From assembly GCF_007833165.1 (NCBI RefSeq), contig NZ_VOBQ01000005.1, forward strand, positions 144,876 to 208,875: a DNA stretch of 64,000 nt, in the 5' to 3' direction. The notes beneath the pieces are model-generated. The model searched no databases. It worked only from the letters and a program-made list of their open reading frames with translations, and was not told the DNA's origin. Each line of letters begins with the position of its first letter. Position 1 is the stretch's first letter. This DNA comes from Caenimonas sedimenti (GTDB lineage: Bacteria > Pseudomonadota > Gammaproteobacteria > Burkholderiales > Burkholderiaceae_C). Positions 29,201-36,881 of the stretch are shown here, piece by piece. Made by a program: the position numbers and the translations under genes.

Positions 29201-29316
29201 CACCGGGAAATTGCTTACGCAATTTTCCGGTGATCTGATCGGTGTGGTCAGGCCCGGCAAAGCCGGATCCTGACCACAAAGGAGACTGCGCTGCGCGATG
29301 CTCCGCGCAGTCTTCG
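29201..29316 (+). repeat. Three-hairpin structured element, copy A
   Basis: Three consecutive stems. Stem 1: 29201-29214 with 29219-29232 (14 bp, one G/T-type mismatch, loop TTAC). Ten-base linker containing TGATC. Stem 2: 29243-29258 with 29262-29278 (15 bp, one small bulge, loop AAA). Stem 3: 29283-29291 with 29305-29313 (9 bp, 13-base loop TGC...TCC). The same layout occurs in inverted orientation at 29346-29464. No reading frame of quality crosses it. Could be a structured repeat, a small RNA or a RNA-processing signal. Confidence 0.7.
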
Positions 29317-29345
29317 AAGCCGTCATTTGCAACCTGCCCGCCCGG

Positions 29346-29464
29346 CGAGAACCGCGCGGAATAGCATGCAGCGCGGTTCCTCCTGTGGGAAGGATCCGGC
29401 TTTGCCGGGCCTTCCCACACTGATCAAACCACTTGAAATAGTCGCGCAGCGACTTTTTCAAGTG
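29346..29464 (-). repeat. Three-hairpin structured element, copy B (inverted)
   Basis: Read on the minus strand it repeats copy A: stem 1 at 29464-29449 with 29445-29430 (16 bp, one mismatch), a ten-base linker with TGATC, stem 2 at 29419-29404 with 29400-29384, stem 3 at 29379-29371 with 29357-29349 around a 13-base loop TGC...TCC. Where the two copies differ in the stems, both sides change so that pairing is kept (for example TC/GA in A against GA/TC in B in stem 2). It starts six bases after the MAPEG stop, on the sense strand of that operon. Confidence 0.7.
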
Positions 29465-29470
29465 AAGTCT

Positions 29471-29890
29471 TTAGCGCCAGCCGCTGAAGAGAATGGCCAC
29501 GTTGACCAGCAGGGCAAGGAACCAGATGGCACTGCGCGTGCGCGGCATGTCCGCCACGTACATCGCCACGTAGATGATGCGCAGCGTGATGAAGACGACC
29601 GCCAGGATGTCCACGATGGTCCGGTGCGCGCCGAGCTGGTGCGCGATGACCACCGCCCCGATGAAGAACGGCAACGCCTCGAAACTGTTCGCCTGCGCGG
29701 CGTTGGCGCGCGCCTGCCAGCCCTGCTGGCGCGCCAGCCAGGCGCGGGGCTCGGCGTTGTCGAAACCGCCTTCGCTGCGCCGCTTGCCGACCCCTGGCCA
29801 CTTGGCCAGCGCCGCGCAGCCGAAGGGCAGCAGCGCCGCCAGCAACACGCACCAGTGCGCGACCGTGAAGCGCGCCATCTCCATCGTCAT
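29471..29890 (-). CDS. MAPEG-family membrane protein
   Basis: 139 residues with four hydrophobic segments. The family block is seen in WPGVGKRR...NAEPRAW...[16 protein letters not shown], where the Asn/Glu residues correspond to the glutathione-binding signature of MAPEG enzymes; bacterial members of this subgroup have no proven activity. ATG 29890 overlaps the recR stop by four bases, so it is coupled to dnaX-ybaB-recR. Confidence 0.88.
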   Translation of the reverse strand: MTMEMARFTVAHWCVLLAALLPFGCAALAKWPGVGKRRSEGGFDNAEPRAWLARQQGWQARANAAQANSFEALPFFIGAVVIAHQLGAHRTIVDILAVVFITLRIIYVAMYVADMPRTRSAIWFLALLVNVAILFSGWR

Positions 29891-30480
29891 TTCATCCTCC
29901 TGTCCACCAGCGCATGCGCGATGGTCCCCAGATCCACATATTCGAGTTCACTGCCGGCCGGCACGCCGCGCGCCAGCCGGGACACTTTCAGGCCGCGCTG
30001 CTTCAGCGCCTCGCCGATCACGTGGGCGGTGGCCTCGCCTTCGGCCGTGAAGTTGGTCGCCAGGATCACCTCCTGCAACTCGCCCGCGGTGGCCCGGTCG
30101 AACAGCTTGGCCAGGCCGATGTCCTTGGGGCCGATGCCGTCCAGCGGGCTCAGCTTGCCCATCAAGACGAAGTAGAGGCCGTTGAAGGCCTGCGTCCGCT
30201 CCACCGCCGCCTGGTCGGCCGGCGTCTCCACCACGCACAGCTTGGCGCGGTCCCGCTGCGGGCTGCGGCAGGTGGCGCAGACCTCGTCCTCGGTGAAGGT
30301 GTGGCACAGGCTGCAGTGCCGCACTTGGGTGGCCGCCTGTTCGAGCGCGCGCGCCAGCAAGCGCGCGCCCTCGCGATCGTGCTGCAGCAGGTGGAATGCC
30401 ATGCGTGAAGCCGACTTCTGCCCGACCCCGGGGAGGCGGCGCAGCGCTTCGGTGAGCGCCTGGAGCGACGGTTCTGCCAA
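29887..30480 (-). CDS. recR: Recombination mediator RecR
   Basis: Works with RecF and RecO to load RecA on gapped DNA. It has 197 residues. N-terminal helix-hairpin-helix ([20 protein letters not shown]), zinc finger C-x2-C...C-x2-C (CSLC, CATC) and a Toprim domain ([12 protein letters not shown]...) are in order. The start appears to be TTG at 30480, seven bases after ybaB; no ATG is available before the conserved helices. Confidence 0.95.
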   Translation of the reverse strand: MAEPSLQALTEALRRLPGVGQKSASRMAFHLLQHDREGARLLARALEQAATQVRHCSLCHTFTEDEVCATCRSPQRDRAKLCVVETPADQAAVERTQAFNGLYFVLMGKLSPLDGIGPKDIGLAKLFDRATAGELQEVILATNFTAEGEATAHVIGEALKQRGLKVSRLARGVPAGSELEYVDLGTIAHALVDRRMK

Positions 30481-30487
30481 AGCCCGG

Positions 30488-30820
30488 TCAGAACGGAAGC
30501 TTCATCCCGCCCGGCAGCCCCGGCATGCCGGCGGTGAGCTTGCCCATCTTCTCGTTCTTGGTGTCCTCGGCCTTGCGCACGGCGGCGTTGAACGCGGCCG
30601 CCACGAGGTCCTCGAGCATGTCCTTGTCCTCGCCCAGCAGGCTGGGGTCGATGGTCACGCGCTTGACGTCGTGGGTGCAGGTCATCGTGACCTTGACCAG
30701 ACCGGCGCCGGACTCGGCGCTGACTTCCATCAGCGCGAGCTCGTCCTGGGCCTTCTTGATGTTGTCCTGCATGGCCTGGGCCTGTTTCATCAGGCCGGCC
30801 AGCTGTCCCTTGTTGAACAT
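30488..30820 (-). CDS. ybaB: YbaB/EbfC nucleoid-associated protein
   Basis: Small DNA-binding protein of 110 residues that dimerises into a tweezer shape. Typical N-terminus [18 protein letters not shown], then the central [27 protein letters not shown] block, and a Gly/Met/Pro-rich tail. It stands between dnaX (11 bases upstream) and recR, the conserved bacterial order. Confidence 0.95.
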   Translation of the reverse strand: MFNKGQLAGLMKQAQAMQDNIKKAQDELALMEVSAESGAGLVKVTMTCTHDVKRVTIDPSLLGEDKDMLEDLVAAAFNAAVRKAEDTKNEKMGKLTAGMPGLPGGMKLPF

Positions 30821-30831
30821 GATGCGGTTTC

Positions 30832-32595
30832 CTAGTGTTTCTCGACGGGTTTGATGCTGCCAGGCACGATTTTCGCGCCAAAGTCACGCACCATCTGCTG
30901 AACGAACGGATCGTTCAGGATGATCTGCTCGGCCGCGGCCTGTTTTTCGCGCGCGACCTGGGCCTGCCGGCGCGCCGGGCTGTCCTGGATGGGGCCCACT
31001 TCCACCGACAGGTCGACCACGTGTCCGGCCGCGTGCAACGCCGCGCGCAGGCGCTCGCGGCTGGCCGGCTGGTTCAGCGATTCGCGCTCCACCCGCAACA
31101 TCCAGTGGCCGACGTCGCGCGCGACCAGCTGGGCCTGTAATGCGAGTTCCCGCACCAGCGCAGTCACGGCTTCGCGCGCCACGAGGTCCTGCACCGTGGC
31201 TTGCCAGAAGTCGCCATCTTCGGTGGCGACCACGGGCGCCGCCGCGGCCGGCGCGGCTTCGCGCAGCGGCTCCGGCTGCACGCGCACGGGCACACCGACC
31301 ACGTCGCTTCCGCCGGGGCGCGTCGGCTGGGCGGTCATGGGCCTGGGCGGCGCCTGCCGGGGCTCGACCACGGGCAGGACGCGCCCCGGTGGCGCGCTGG
31401 CCGGCTTCGCCATCACCGCTGCGGCAGGCGGGCGTACCGGAGCCGCCACTGGCCGGTGCGGCTCAATCAGAGTTTTTTTTTCCTGCGAAACGCCGGCAGC
31501 CGGCTTGAACGCCAGCAAGCGCAGCAACACCATCGTGAGCCCGGCGTACTCGTCGGGCGCCAAGCCCAGTTCGGCCCGGCCATGCAGGCAGATGCTGTAA
31601 AGCAGCTGCGTTTCGTCCGCCGGCATGCGCTGGGCCAGGGCGGCGATGGTCACGGCTTCTTCATCCGACGCGTCCGGCTCCGACGGCACGGCCTGGTGCA
31701 CCGCCATGCGCTGCAGCACCATGCTCATGTCCTCCAGCGCCGCGGCCGCGCTCAGCCCGTGCAGGCGCAGTTCGTCCGACGTCTCCACGACCGTCTTGCC
31801 GTCGCCCTGCGCCAACGCATCGATCAGGCGGAACACGTGGCTGCGGTCCACGCTGCCCAGCATCTGTCGCACCTGGGCGTCCTCGATGCGGCCGCCGCCG
31901 AAGGCGATCGCCTGGTCGGTGAGCGACAGTGCATCGCGCATGGAACCGCGCGCCGCCCGGGCCAGCTGGCGCAGCGCGGGTGGGTCGGCCGGCACGTTCT
32001 CGGCACCCAGCACGTGGGCGAGATGCTCCTGCACGGTCTCCGGCGCCATCGGCCGCAGGTTGAACTGCAGGCAGCGCGAGAGCACCGTCACCGGCACCTT
32101 CTGCGGATCGGTCGTGGCCAGCACGAACTTGAGGTATTCCGGCGGCTCCTCCAGCGTCTTCAGCATCGCGTTGAAGGCATGGCCCGTGAGCATGTGCACT
32201 TCGTCGATCATGAAGACCTTGAACCGGCCCTGGACCGGCTTGTACACGGCCTGCTCCAGGAGCGACTGCACTTCGTCCACGCCCCGGTTCGACGCCGCAT
32301 CCAGCTCGGTGTAGTCCACGAAGCGGCCCGAGTCGATGTCCGTGCAGGCGGAGCAGACGCCGCAGGGCTCCGACGTGATGCCGCCCTGCCCGTCCGCGCC
32401 CTGGCAATTCAGCGACTTGGCGAGGATGCGCGACACGGTCGTCTTCCCGACGCCGCGCGTGCCCGTGAAGAGGTAGGCGTGGTGCAACCGCTGCTGCTGC
32501 AGCGCATTGGACAGCGCCTGCACCACGTGCTCCTGCCCGACCATCTGGGCGAAGGTCCGCGGCCGGTATTTCCGGGCAAGCACGAGGTAACTCAT
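30832..32595 (-). CDS. dnaX: DNA polymerase III subunits tau/gamma
   Basis: Clamp-loader ATPase and replisome organiser of 587 residues. Walker [10 protein letters not shown], zinc-binding cysteines (C-x8-C-x2-C-x2-C around residues 64-79), DEVHML Walker B and SRC motif are all visible; residues about 1-370 are clamp-loader domains I-III, the rest is the Pro/Ala-rich tau tail. A run of nine A (minus strand, 31481-31473) spans codons 372-375, and both alternative frames stop within four codons, which would yield a gamma-like protein of about 375-377 residues. First gene of dnaX-ybaB-recR-MAPEG. Confidence 0.95.
   Translation of the reverse strand: MSYLVLARKYRPRTFAQMVGQEHVVQALSNALQQQRLHHAYLFTGTRGVGKTTVSRILAKSLNCQGADGQGGITSEPCGVCSACTDIDSGRFVDYTELDAASNRGVDEVQSLLEQAVYKPVQGRFKVFMIDEVHMLTGHAFNAMLKTLEEPPEYLKFVLATTDPQKVPVTVLSRCLQFNLRPMAPETVQEHLAHVLGAENVPADPPALRQLARAARGSMRDALSLTDQAIAFGGGRIEDAQVRQMLGSVDRSHVFRLIDALAQGDGKTVVETSDELRLHGLSAAAALEDMSMVLQRMAVHQAVPSEPDASDEEAVTIAALAQRMPADETQLLYSICLHGRAELGLAPDEYAGLTMVLLRLLAFKPAAGVSQEKKTLIEPHRPVAAPVRPPAAAVMAKPASAPPGRVLPVVEPRQAPPRPMTAQPTRPGGSDVVGVPVRVQPEPLREAAPAAAAPVVATEDGDFWQATVQDLVAREAVTALVRELALQAQLVARDVGHWMLRVERESLNQPASRERLRAALHAAGHVVDLSVEVGPIQDSPARRQAQVAREKQAAAEQIILNDPFVQQMVRDFGAKIVPGSIKPVEKH
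31440..31481 (-). promoter_or_regulatory. dnaX slippage/frameshift signal (A9 run plus hairpin)
   Basis: The A9 run occupies 31481-31473 on the minus strand. After an eight-base spacer comes GAGCCGCAC (31464-31456) which pairs with GTG(G)CGGCTC (31449-31440) with one bulged base, giving a 9-bp stem. Slippage by one A in either direction puts a TGA in frame two to four codons later. Run, spacer and hairpin match what is known for programmed gamma synthesis in other bacteria. Confidence 0.65.
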
Positions 32596-32653
32596 TGGCT
32601 CGATTCTACGAGGCCCCCAGGTGACGATTCACGAGGCGCGATAATCCGCACCC

Positions 32654-33772
32654 ATGAGTTCCTCCCCAGCGACCGGCACGCTCAGCTACGAACAGGCCGG
32701 CGTCAACTATGACCTGATCGACCCGCTGAAGGTGGCCGCGCAGCGCGCCGCCAAGGCCACCGCAACCAACCTGGGCGCGCATGGCTTCGGCGAGGTCGAG
32801 GCCTCGCGCGGCGAATCGGCGTATGTGGTCGATGTCGGGCCGTTCTACCTGGCTTCCATCGTCGAATGCCTGGGTTCCAAGACGCTGGTGGCCGACGAGA
32901 TGGCGAAACTCACGGGCCGCAGCTACTACGACGGCATCGCGCAGGACACCATCGCGATGGCGGTGAACGACCTGATCACGGTGGGCGCGACCCCGCTGGT
33001 GGTGCAGGCGTACTGGGCGGCGGGCGGCTCCGACTGGTTCGGCGACGCGCAGCGCGCGCAAGCGCTGGTGGCCGGCTGGAAGCGCGCCTGCGACGCCTGC
33101 GGCGTGGCCTGGGGCGGCGGCGAGACGCCGGCGCTGGCCGGCATCGTCGAGAGCGGCCGGATCGACCTGGCGGCGTCCTGCACCGGCATCGTCAACCCGA
33201 AGAGCCGGCTCTCGCTGGGCGACAAGCTGGCGGCGGGCGATGCCATCGTGCTGCTGGCGTCCAGCGGGATCCACGCCAATGGCCTCTCGCTGGCACGCAA
33301 GCTGGTCGAACGCCTGCCGGACGGCTATCGCACGGAGGTGGCACCGGGCTTGAGCTACGGCGACGCCCTGCTGGCGCCCACCGTGCTGTATTCGCCGGTG
33401 ACGGAAGCCCTGGCGAAGGCCGGCATCGTCCCCCACTACTGCGCCAACATCACCGGCCACGGCTGGCGCAAGCTGCTGCGGCATCCTGGCGCCTTCAGCT
33501 ACCGCATCCATGCGGTGCCGCCAGTCACGCCGGTCCTGAAGTTCATCCAGCAGCACGCGCAACAGGACGACCAGGAGGCTTACGGCACCCTCAACATGGG
33601 CGCGGGCTTCGCGCTGTTCGTGGCGGCGGGCGACGCACAGCGCACCGTCGAAGTCGCGCGCGCGCAAGGCGTCGAGGCCCTGGTGGCCGGCGTGGTCGAA
33701 GCCGGTGCGAAGAAACTGCGGATCGAACCCCTGGGTGTCGAATTCGGCGGCGACGAACTGCAACTGCGTTGA
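32654..33772 (+). CDS. AIR synthase (PurM)-like protein, divergent
   Basis: 372 residues with the PurM/SelD ATP-binding fold: N-terminal LSYEQAGVNYDLIDP resembles the PurM opening, followed by QDTIAMAVNDLITVGATPLV and GGGETPALAGIV and the SGIHANGLSLARKL block. However, the N-terminal glycine-rich GGFG loop and the DY...GKLD segment of canonical PurM are replaced. It may be a second, specialised paralog while the housekeeping purM is elsewhere; it could also be the only AIR synthase. It is divergent from dnaX, 58 bases away, and directly upstream of the SRP RNA. Confidence 0.7.
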   Translation: MSSSPATGTLSYEQAGVNYDLIDPLKVAAQRAAKATATNLGAHGFGEVEASRGESAYVVDVGPFYLASIVECLGSKTLVADEMAKLTGRSYYDGIAQDTIAMAVNDLITVGATPLVVQAYWAAGGSDWFGDAQRAQALVAGWKRACDACGVAWGGGETPALAGIVESGRIDLAASCTGIVNPKSRLSLGDKLAAGDAIVLLASSGIHANGLSLARKLVERLPDGYRTEVAPGLSYGDALLAPTVLYSPVTEALAKAGIVPHYCANITGHGWRKLLRHPGAFSYRIHAVPPVTPVLKFIQQHAQQDDQEAYGTLNMGAGFALFVAAGDAQRTVEVARAQGVEALVAGVVEAGAKKLRIEPLGVEFGGDELQLR

Positions 33773-33804
33773 CCGGACGGGCCGAAGTGGCTCTCCCGGT
33801 CGCC

Positions 33805-33810
33805 TACAAT
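33805..33810 (+). promoter_or_regulatory. -10 element of the SRP RNA promoter
   Basis: TACAAT lies seven to eight bases before the start of the SRP RNA stem. A matching -35 at the right distance is not evident. Confidence 0.45.
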
Positions 33811-33815
33811 CGCGC

Positions 33816-33913
33816 CTGACGGGCCTCCCCGCATGGTGAAGCGGCCAACCGGGTCAGGTGGGGAACCAAGCAGCCCTAACTGTGGAGCCAGTGCCGGGGG
33901 TAAGGCTCGTCAA
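33816..33913 (+). ncRNA. ffs: 4.5S signal recognition particle RNA (bacterial small type)
   Basis: The universal SRP domain IV core is present: GGTCAGGTGGGGAACCAAGCAGCC (in two parts, 33851-33861 GGGTCAGGTGG and 33862-33875 GGAACCAAGCAGCC). The ends pair: GACGGGCCT (33818-33826) with AGGCTCGTC (33903-33911) with one wobble, and CCCCG inside with CGGGG. Length of about 95 bases fits the small bacterial type that binds Ffh and targets membrane proteins. Exact ends are estimated from the stem. Confidence 0.92.
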
Positions 33914-34090
33914 CCCCCTCTTCGGCCGTGACCGACTTCACGAACCCTTCCCTTCCTGGCTTCCTGGTACGTGTTTGCCGCGCTTCACCCCGGCGCGTCT
34001 GCTGACAGCGCCCGCAACCACCTTCCCACAAACCTTTACACAAGGCAGACCTAGAGTTCACTCCATCGATGGACCATCGTGGAGATGAGC

Positions 34091-34720
34091 ATGCAAACCG
34101 CCGCTGCCGAACTCGCCCAGACCAGCCCAGGTTCTTTCCGCTACTGCCTGGCCGTCGCGCTGGGCTGTTGCGTCGCTCCTCTTGCCGCGCTGGCGCAGGA
34201 CAGCGTCGCGCCGCTCGACATGGTGGCTGAAGCGACGCGCTCCGAACAGCCGGTCCGTCTGGAGCTCAACACCCTCACGCTGCCGCGCTTCGAGAATGTT
34301 GAAGCCGGCCAGTCACCCCGGGTCGACCTCTCGCTGTTGCCCGCCGGCGGCACGGCAGTCGGGCCCATGGTCGGGATGAACGGCTTCTCCACTTCCACGG
34401 GGTTGCAACCATCGGCCACGGGGGCGAACCGGCGCAGCCTCGATCTCGGCCTCCATTTCCGGCACACCACCGAGAGCAGCCGACAGTTCGACCTGACGGC
34501 CTGGAAACGGGTGGACGCGGAACAGCCGGACGCCTACACGCTGATCCAGCAGCGGCAGCCTGTCTACGGCGCGCGGGTGGAGATGAAGCTCTCCCCGGCG
34601 CGGAAAACCCCGCTGCTGGCCGACCGCGGATTCATCGGCATGCAGCTGCAGAGCGGCGCGCGGATCTCGATCAAGCGCAAGGACGGCAAGCCGATGGTGT
34701 ATTACCGCACCTCGTTCTGA
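34091..34720 (+). CDS. Secreted protein of unknown function
   Basis: About 209 residues. ATG 34091 has GGAG at 34081-34084, six bases upstream; earlier in-frame starts at 34079 (GTG) and 34085 lack this spacing. A signal peptide with a long N-region ends at LAALAQ. The mature part is moderately charged, with GLHFRHTTESSRQFDLTAWKRVD and a C-terminal SGARISIKRKDGKPMVYYRTSF that looks beta-strand rich. I do not recognise a family. It is isolated between the SRP RNA and trxA. Confidence 0.65.
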   Translation: MQTAAAELAQTSPGSFRYCLAVALGCCVAPLAALAQDSVAPLDMVAEATRSEQPVRLELNTLTLPRFENVEAGQSPRVDLSLLPAGGTAVGPMVGMNGFSTSTGLQPSATGANRRSLDLGLHFRHTTESSRQFDLTAWKRVDAEQPDAYTLIQQRQPVYGARVEMKLSPARKTPLLADRGFIGMQLQSGARISIKRKDGKPMVYYRTSF

Positions 34721-35010
34721 AGGTTCAACGGCAGCAGACCGCAGTTCAGCTCGCACGACGCGGCGCGAAGCGAGCAACACGGCGAGCACCACCGAGCGTC
34801 GAGATGGCGACGGCCAGGCAAGCCCCGAAGGCCGGCCGCACGCGCATGGCCATCATCCCGCAGGCCGCATGGAACGATGGCCACTCGCTATCGCATCCAT
34901 AGCATTCGTGGGGCCGTCCCCAGCCTGCGGGGGGACTTTGTTTCTGTCACAATGGCCTCACTGTAGCGGGCATCCATCCACACAACACTCTCTCGCGAAG
35001 AGGAATCCCC
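34721..35010. other. 290-base intergenic stretch before trxA
   Basis: No credible reading frame or known repeat. Near trxA a short GC stem is possible (CCCCAGCCTGCGGGG around 34918-34933), and the promoter of trxA should lie after it, but I see no convincing -35/-10 pair. Confidence 0.5.
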
Positions 35011-35343
35011 ATGGCAAGCGACCTGATCAAGCACGTCTCCGACGATTCCTTCGAATCCGATGTCCTGCAAGCGCAAAAACCGGTGCTGGTCGATTACTGG
35101 GCCGAATGGTGCGGCCCCTGCAAGATGATCGCGCCCATCCTCGACGAAGTGTCCGAGGCCTACAAGGACAAGCTGCAGATCGCGAAGATGAACGTCGACG
35201 AGAACCGCGACATCCCCGCCAAGTTCGGCATCCGCGGCATCCCCACGCTGATGCTGTTCAAGGACGGCCAGCTGGCGGCCACCAAGGTGGGCGCGATGAG
35301 CAAGGCGCAACTCACGGCTTTCATCGACCAGCAATTGGCGTAG
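35011..35343 (+). CDS. trxA: Thioredoxin 1
   Basis: General cytoplasmic disulfide reductant of 110 residues. Active site WCGPC at Cys34 and Cys37, the cis-proline block GIPTLMLF, and GxxxKAQL near the end are all present. AGAGGA precedes ATG 35011 by six bases. It has its own terminator and is followed by rho, the classical trxA-rho order. It is also the likely electron donor of the arsenate reductase at 55284-55778. Confidence 0.97.
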   Translation: MASDLIKHVSDDSFESDVLQAQKPVLVDYWAEWCGPCKMIAPILDEVSEAYKDKLQIAKMNVDENRDIPAKFGIRGIPTLMLFKDGQLAATKVGAMSKAQLTAFIDQQLA

Positions 35344-35358
35344 GGCACCGCCCGCGCG

Positions 35359-35385
35359 AAGGGCCCCTCGGGGCCCTTTGTTTTG
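35359..35385 (+). terminator. Intrinsic terminator of trxA
   Basis: AAGGGCCC (35359-35366), loop CTCG, GGGCCCTT (35371-35378), then TGTTTTG. It lies 16 bases past the trxA stop. A TATACT hexamer (35389-35394) right behind it may be the -10 of the rho promoter. Confidence 0.8.
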
Positions 35386-35394
35386 CTCTATACT

Positions 35395-35514
35395 CCTTTC
35401 CAGTTCACTGCACCGCCAAGCCAAGCGGGCAGTTCGAGTTCCGGTTCGCAGGGCCTCCTCGCCCCGCTTCCACCCTCCCCCAAGACATCAAGAAACCCTT
35501 CCCGGGGTCATTCC
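35395..35514 (+). promoter_or_regulatory. rho leader, C-rich
   Basis: The 120 bases before rho are rich in C and poor in G around 35449-35486 (CCTCCTCGCCCCGCTTCCACC followed by CTCCCCC). Such stretches are typical rut sites; rho genes of other bacteria are autoregulated through their leaders. Regulation here is inference. Confidence 0.45.
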
Positions 35515-36780
35515 ATGCATCTGAACGAACTCAAGGCGTTGCACGTCTCCGAAGTCCTGAAGCAAGCCGACGAGCTCGAGATCGAGAACACCGGCCGCAT
35601 GCGCAAGCAGGAGCTGATGTTCGCCATCATCAAGAAGCGCGCCCGCGCCGGTGAACAGGTCTTCGCGGATGGCGTGCTGGAGATCCTGCCGGACGGGTTC
35701 GGCTTCCTGCGCAGCCCCGACACCAGCTACACGGCCAGCACCGACGACATCTACATCTCGCCCAGCCAGGTGCGGCGCTTCAACCTGCATACCGGCGACA
35801 TGATCGAAGGGGAAGTCAGGACGCCGAAGGACGGCGAACGGTACTTCGCGCTCACCAAGCTCGACAAGGTCAACGGCGGCCTGCCGGAGGACAACAAGCA
35901 CAAGATCATGTTCGAGAACCTGACGCCGCTGTTCCCCCGGGAACAGATGCGCCTCGAACGCGACGGCATCAAGAACGAAGAGAACATCACCGGCCGCGTC
36001 ATCGACATCATCGCGCCGATCGGCAAGGGCCAGCGCGCCCTGATCGTCGCGCCACCCAAGAGCGGCAAGACGGTGATGATGCAGCACATGGCGCACGCCA
36101 TCGCGGCCAACTACCCCGACAGCTACATGATGGTGCTGCTGGTCGACGAGCGGCCGGAAGAAGTGACCGACATGCAGCGCTCGGTGAAGGCCGAAGTCAT
36201 CGCCTCCACCTTCGACGAGCCGGCCGCGCGCCACGTGCACGTGGCCGAGATGGTGATCGAACGCGCCAAGCGGCTGGTCGAACTGAAGAAGGACGTCGTG
36301 ATCCTGCTCGACTCGATCACCCGGCTCGCCCGCGCCTACAACAACGTCGTGCCCTCCTCCGGCAAGGTGCTGACGGGCGGCGTCGACTCCAACGCGCTGC
36401 AGCGTCCCAAGCGCTTCCTGGGCGCGGCCCGCAACGTGGAAGAAGGCGGCTCCCTCACCATCATCGCCACCGCGCTGGTCGAAACCGGCAGCCGGATGGA
36501 CGAAGTGATCTTCGAGGAGTTCAAGGGCACCGGCAATTGCGAACTGCACCTGGACCGCCGCCTCTACGAGAAGCGCGTGTTCCCCTCGATCCAGCTCAAT
36601 CGCAGCGGCACCCGCCGCGAGGAATTGCTGCTGGCCCCCGAGATCCTGCAGAAGACCCGCATCCTGCGCCAGTTCATGTACAACATGGACGAGATCGAGG
36701 CCATGGAGATGGTGCTGAAGTCCATGAAGGCCACCAAGTCCAACGTCGAATTCTTCGACATGATGCGCCGCGGCGGCTGA
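35515..36780 (+). CDS. rho: Transcription termination factor Rho
   Basis: Hexameric RNA-DNA helicase that ends transcription at rut sites. It has 421 residues, the E. coli length. RNA-binding cold-shock-like domain ([13 protein letters not shown]), Walker A (APPKSGKT), Walker B ([17 protein letters not shown]) and the Q-loop [20 protein letters not shown] are present. ATG 35515 gives [11 protein letters not shown]. It is terminated by an intrinsic, Rho-independent hairpin. Confidence 0.97.
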   Translation: MHLNELKALHVSEVLKQADELEIENTGRMRKQELMFAIIKKRARAGEQVFADGVLEILPDGFGFLRSPDTSYTASTDDIYISPSQVRRFNLHTGDMIEGEVRTPKDGERYFALTKLDKVNGGLPEDNKHKIMFENLTPLFPREQMRLERDGIKNEENITGRVIDIIAPIGKGQRALIVAPPKSGKTVMMQHMAHAIAANYPDSYMMVLLVDERPEEVTDMQRSVKAEVIASTFDEPAARHVHVAEMVIERAKRLVELKKDVVILLDSITRLARAYNNVVPSSGKVLTGGVDSNALQRPKRFLGAARNVEEGGSLTIIATALVETGSRMDEVIFEEFKGTGNCELHLDRRLYEKRVFPSIQLNRSGTRREELLLAPEILQKTRILRQFMYNMDEIEAMEMVLKSMKATKSNVEFFDMMRRGG

Positions 36781-36796
36781 CGCCACGCGTGCCTCG

Positions 36797-36825
36797 AAAA
36801 AGCCCGGGCCGCCCGGGCTTTTTTC
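36797..36825 (+). terminator. Intrinsic terminator of rho
   Basis: AAAAAGCCCGGG (36797-36808), loop CCG, CCCGGGCTTTTTT (36812-36824). A 12-bp stem with a strong U tract. Confidence 0.9.
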
Positions 36826-36881
36826 ATTGCGGACGCGCTGGATGGGCGCGATACTCATGGTTACAACTCAGGTTTTCCGCG

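Noticed and set aside
29165..29470. Short frames through the hairpin region
   Set aside because: They run across palindromes, differ in every frame and have no ribosome sites; the structure explains the region better.
33769..33774. TTGACC as -35 of the SRP RNA promoter
   Set aside because: It is 30 bases from the TACAAT -10, far beyond the usual 16-18.
34702..34884. Small frame on the minus strand upstream of trxA
   Set aside because: No ribosome site, no similarity, Cys/Arg-rich composition as expected from random GC-rich DNA.
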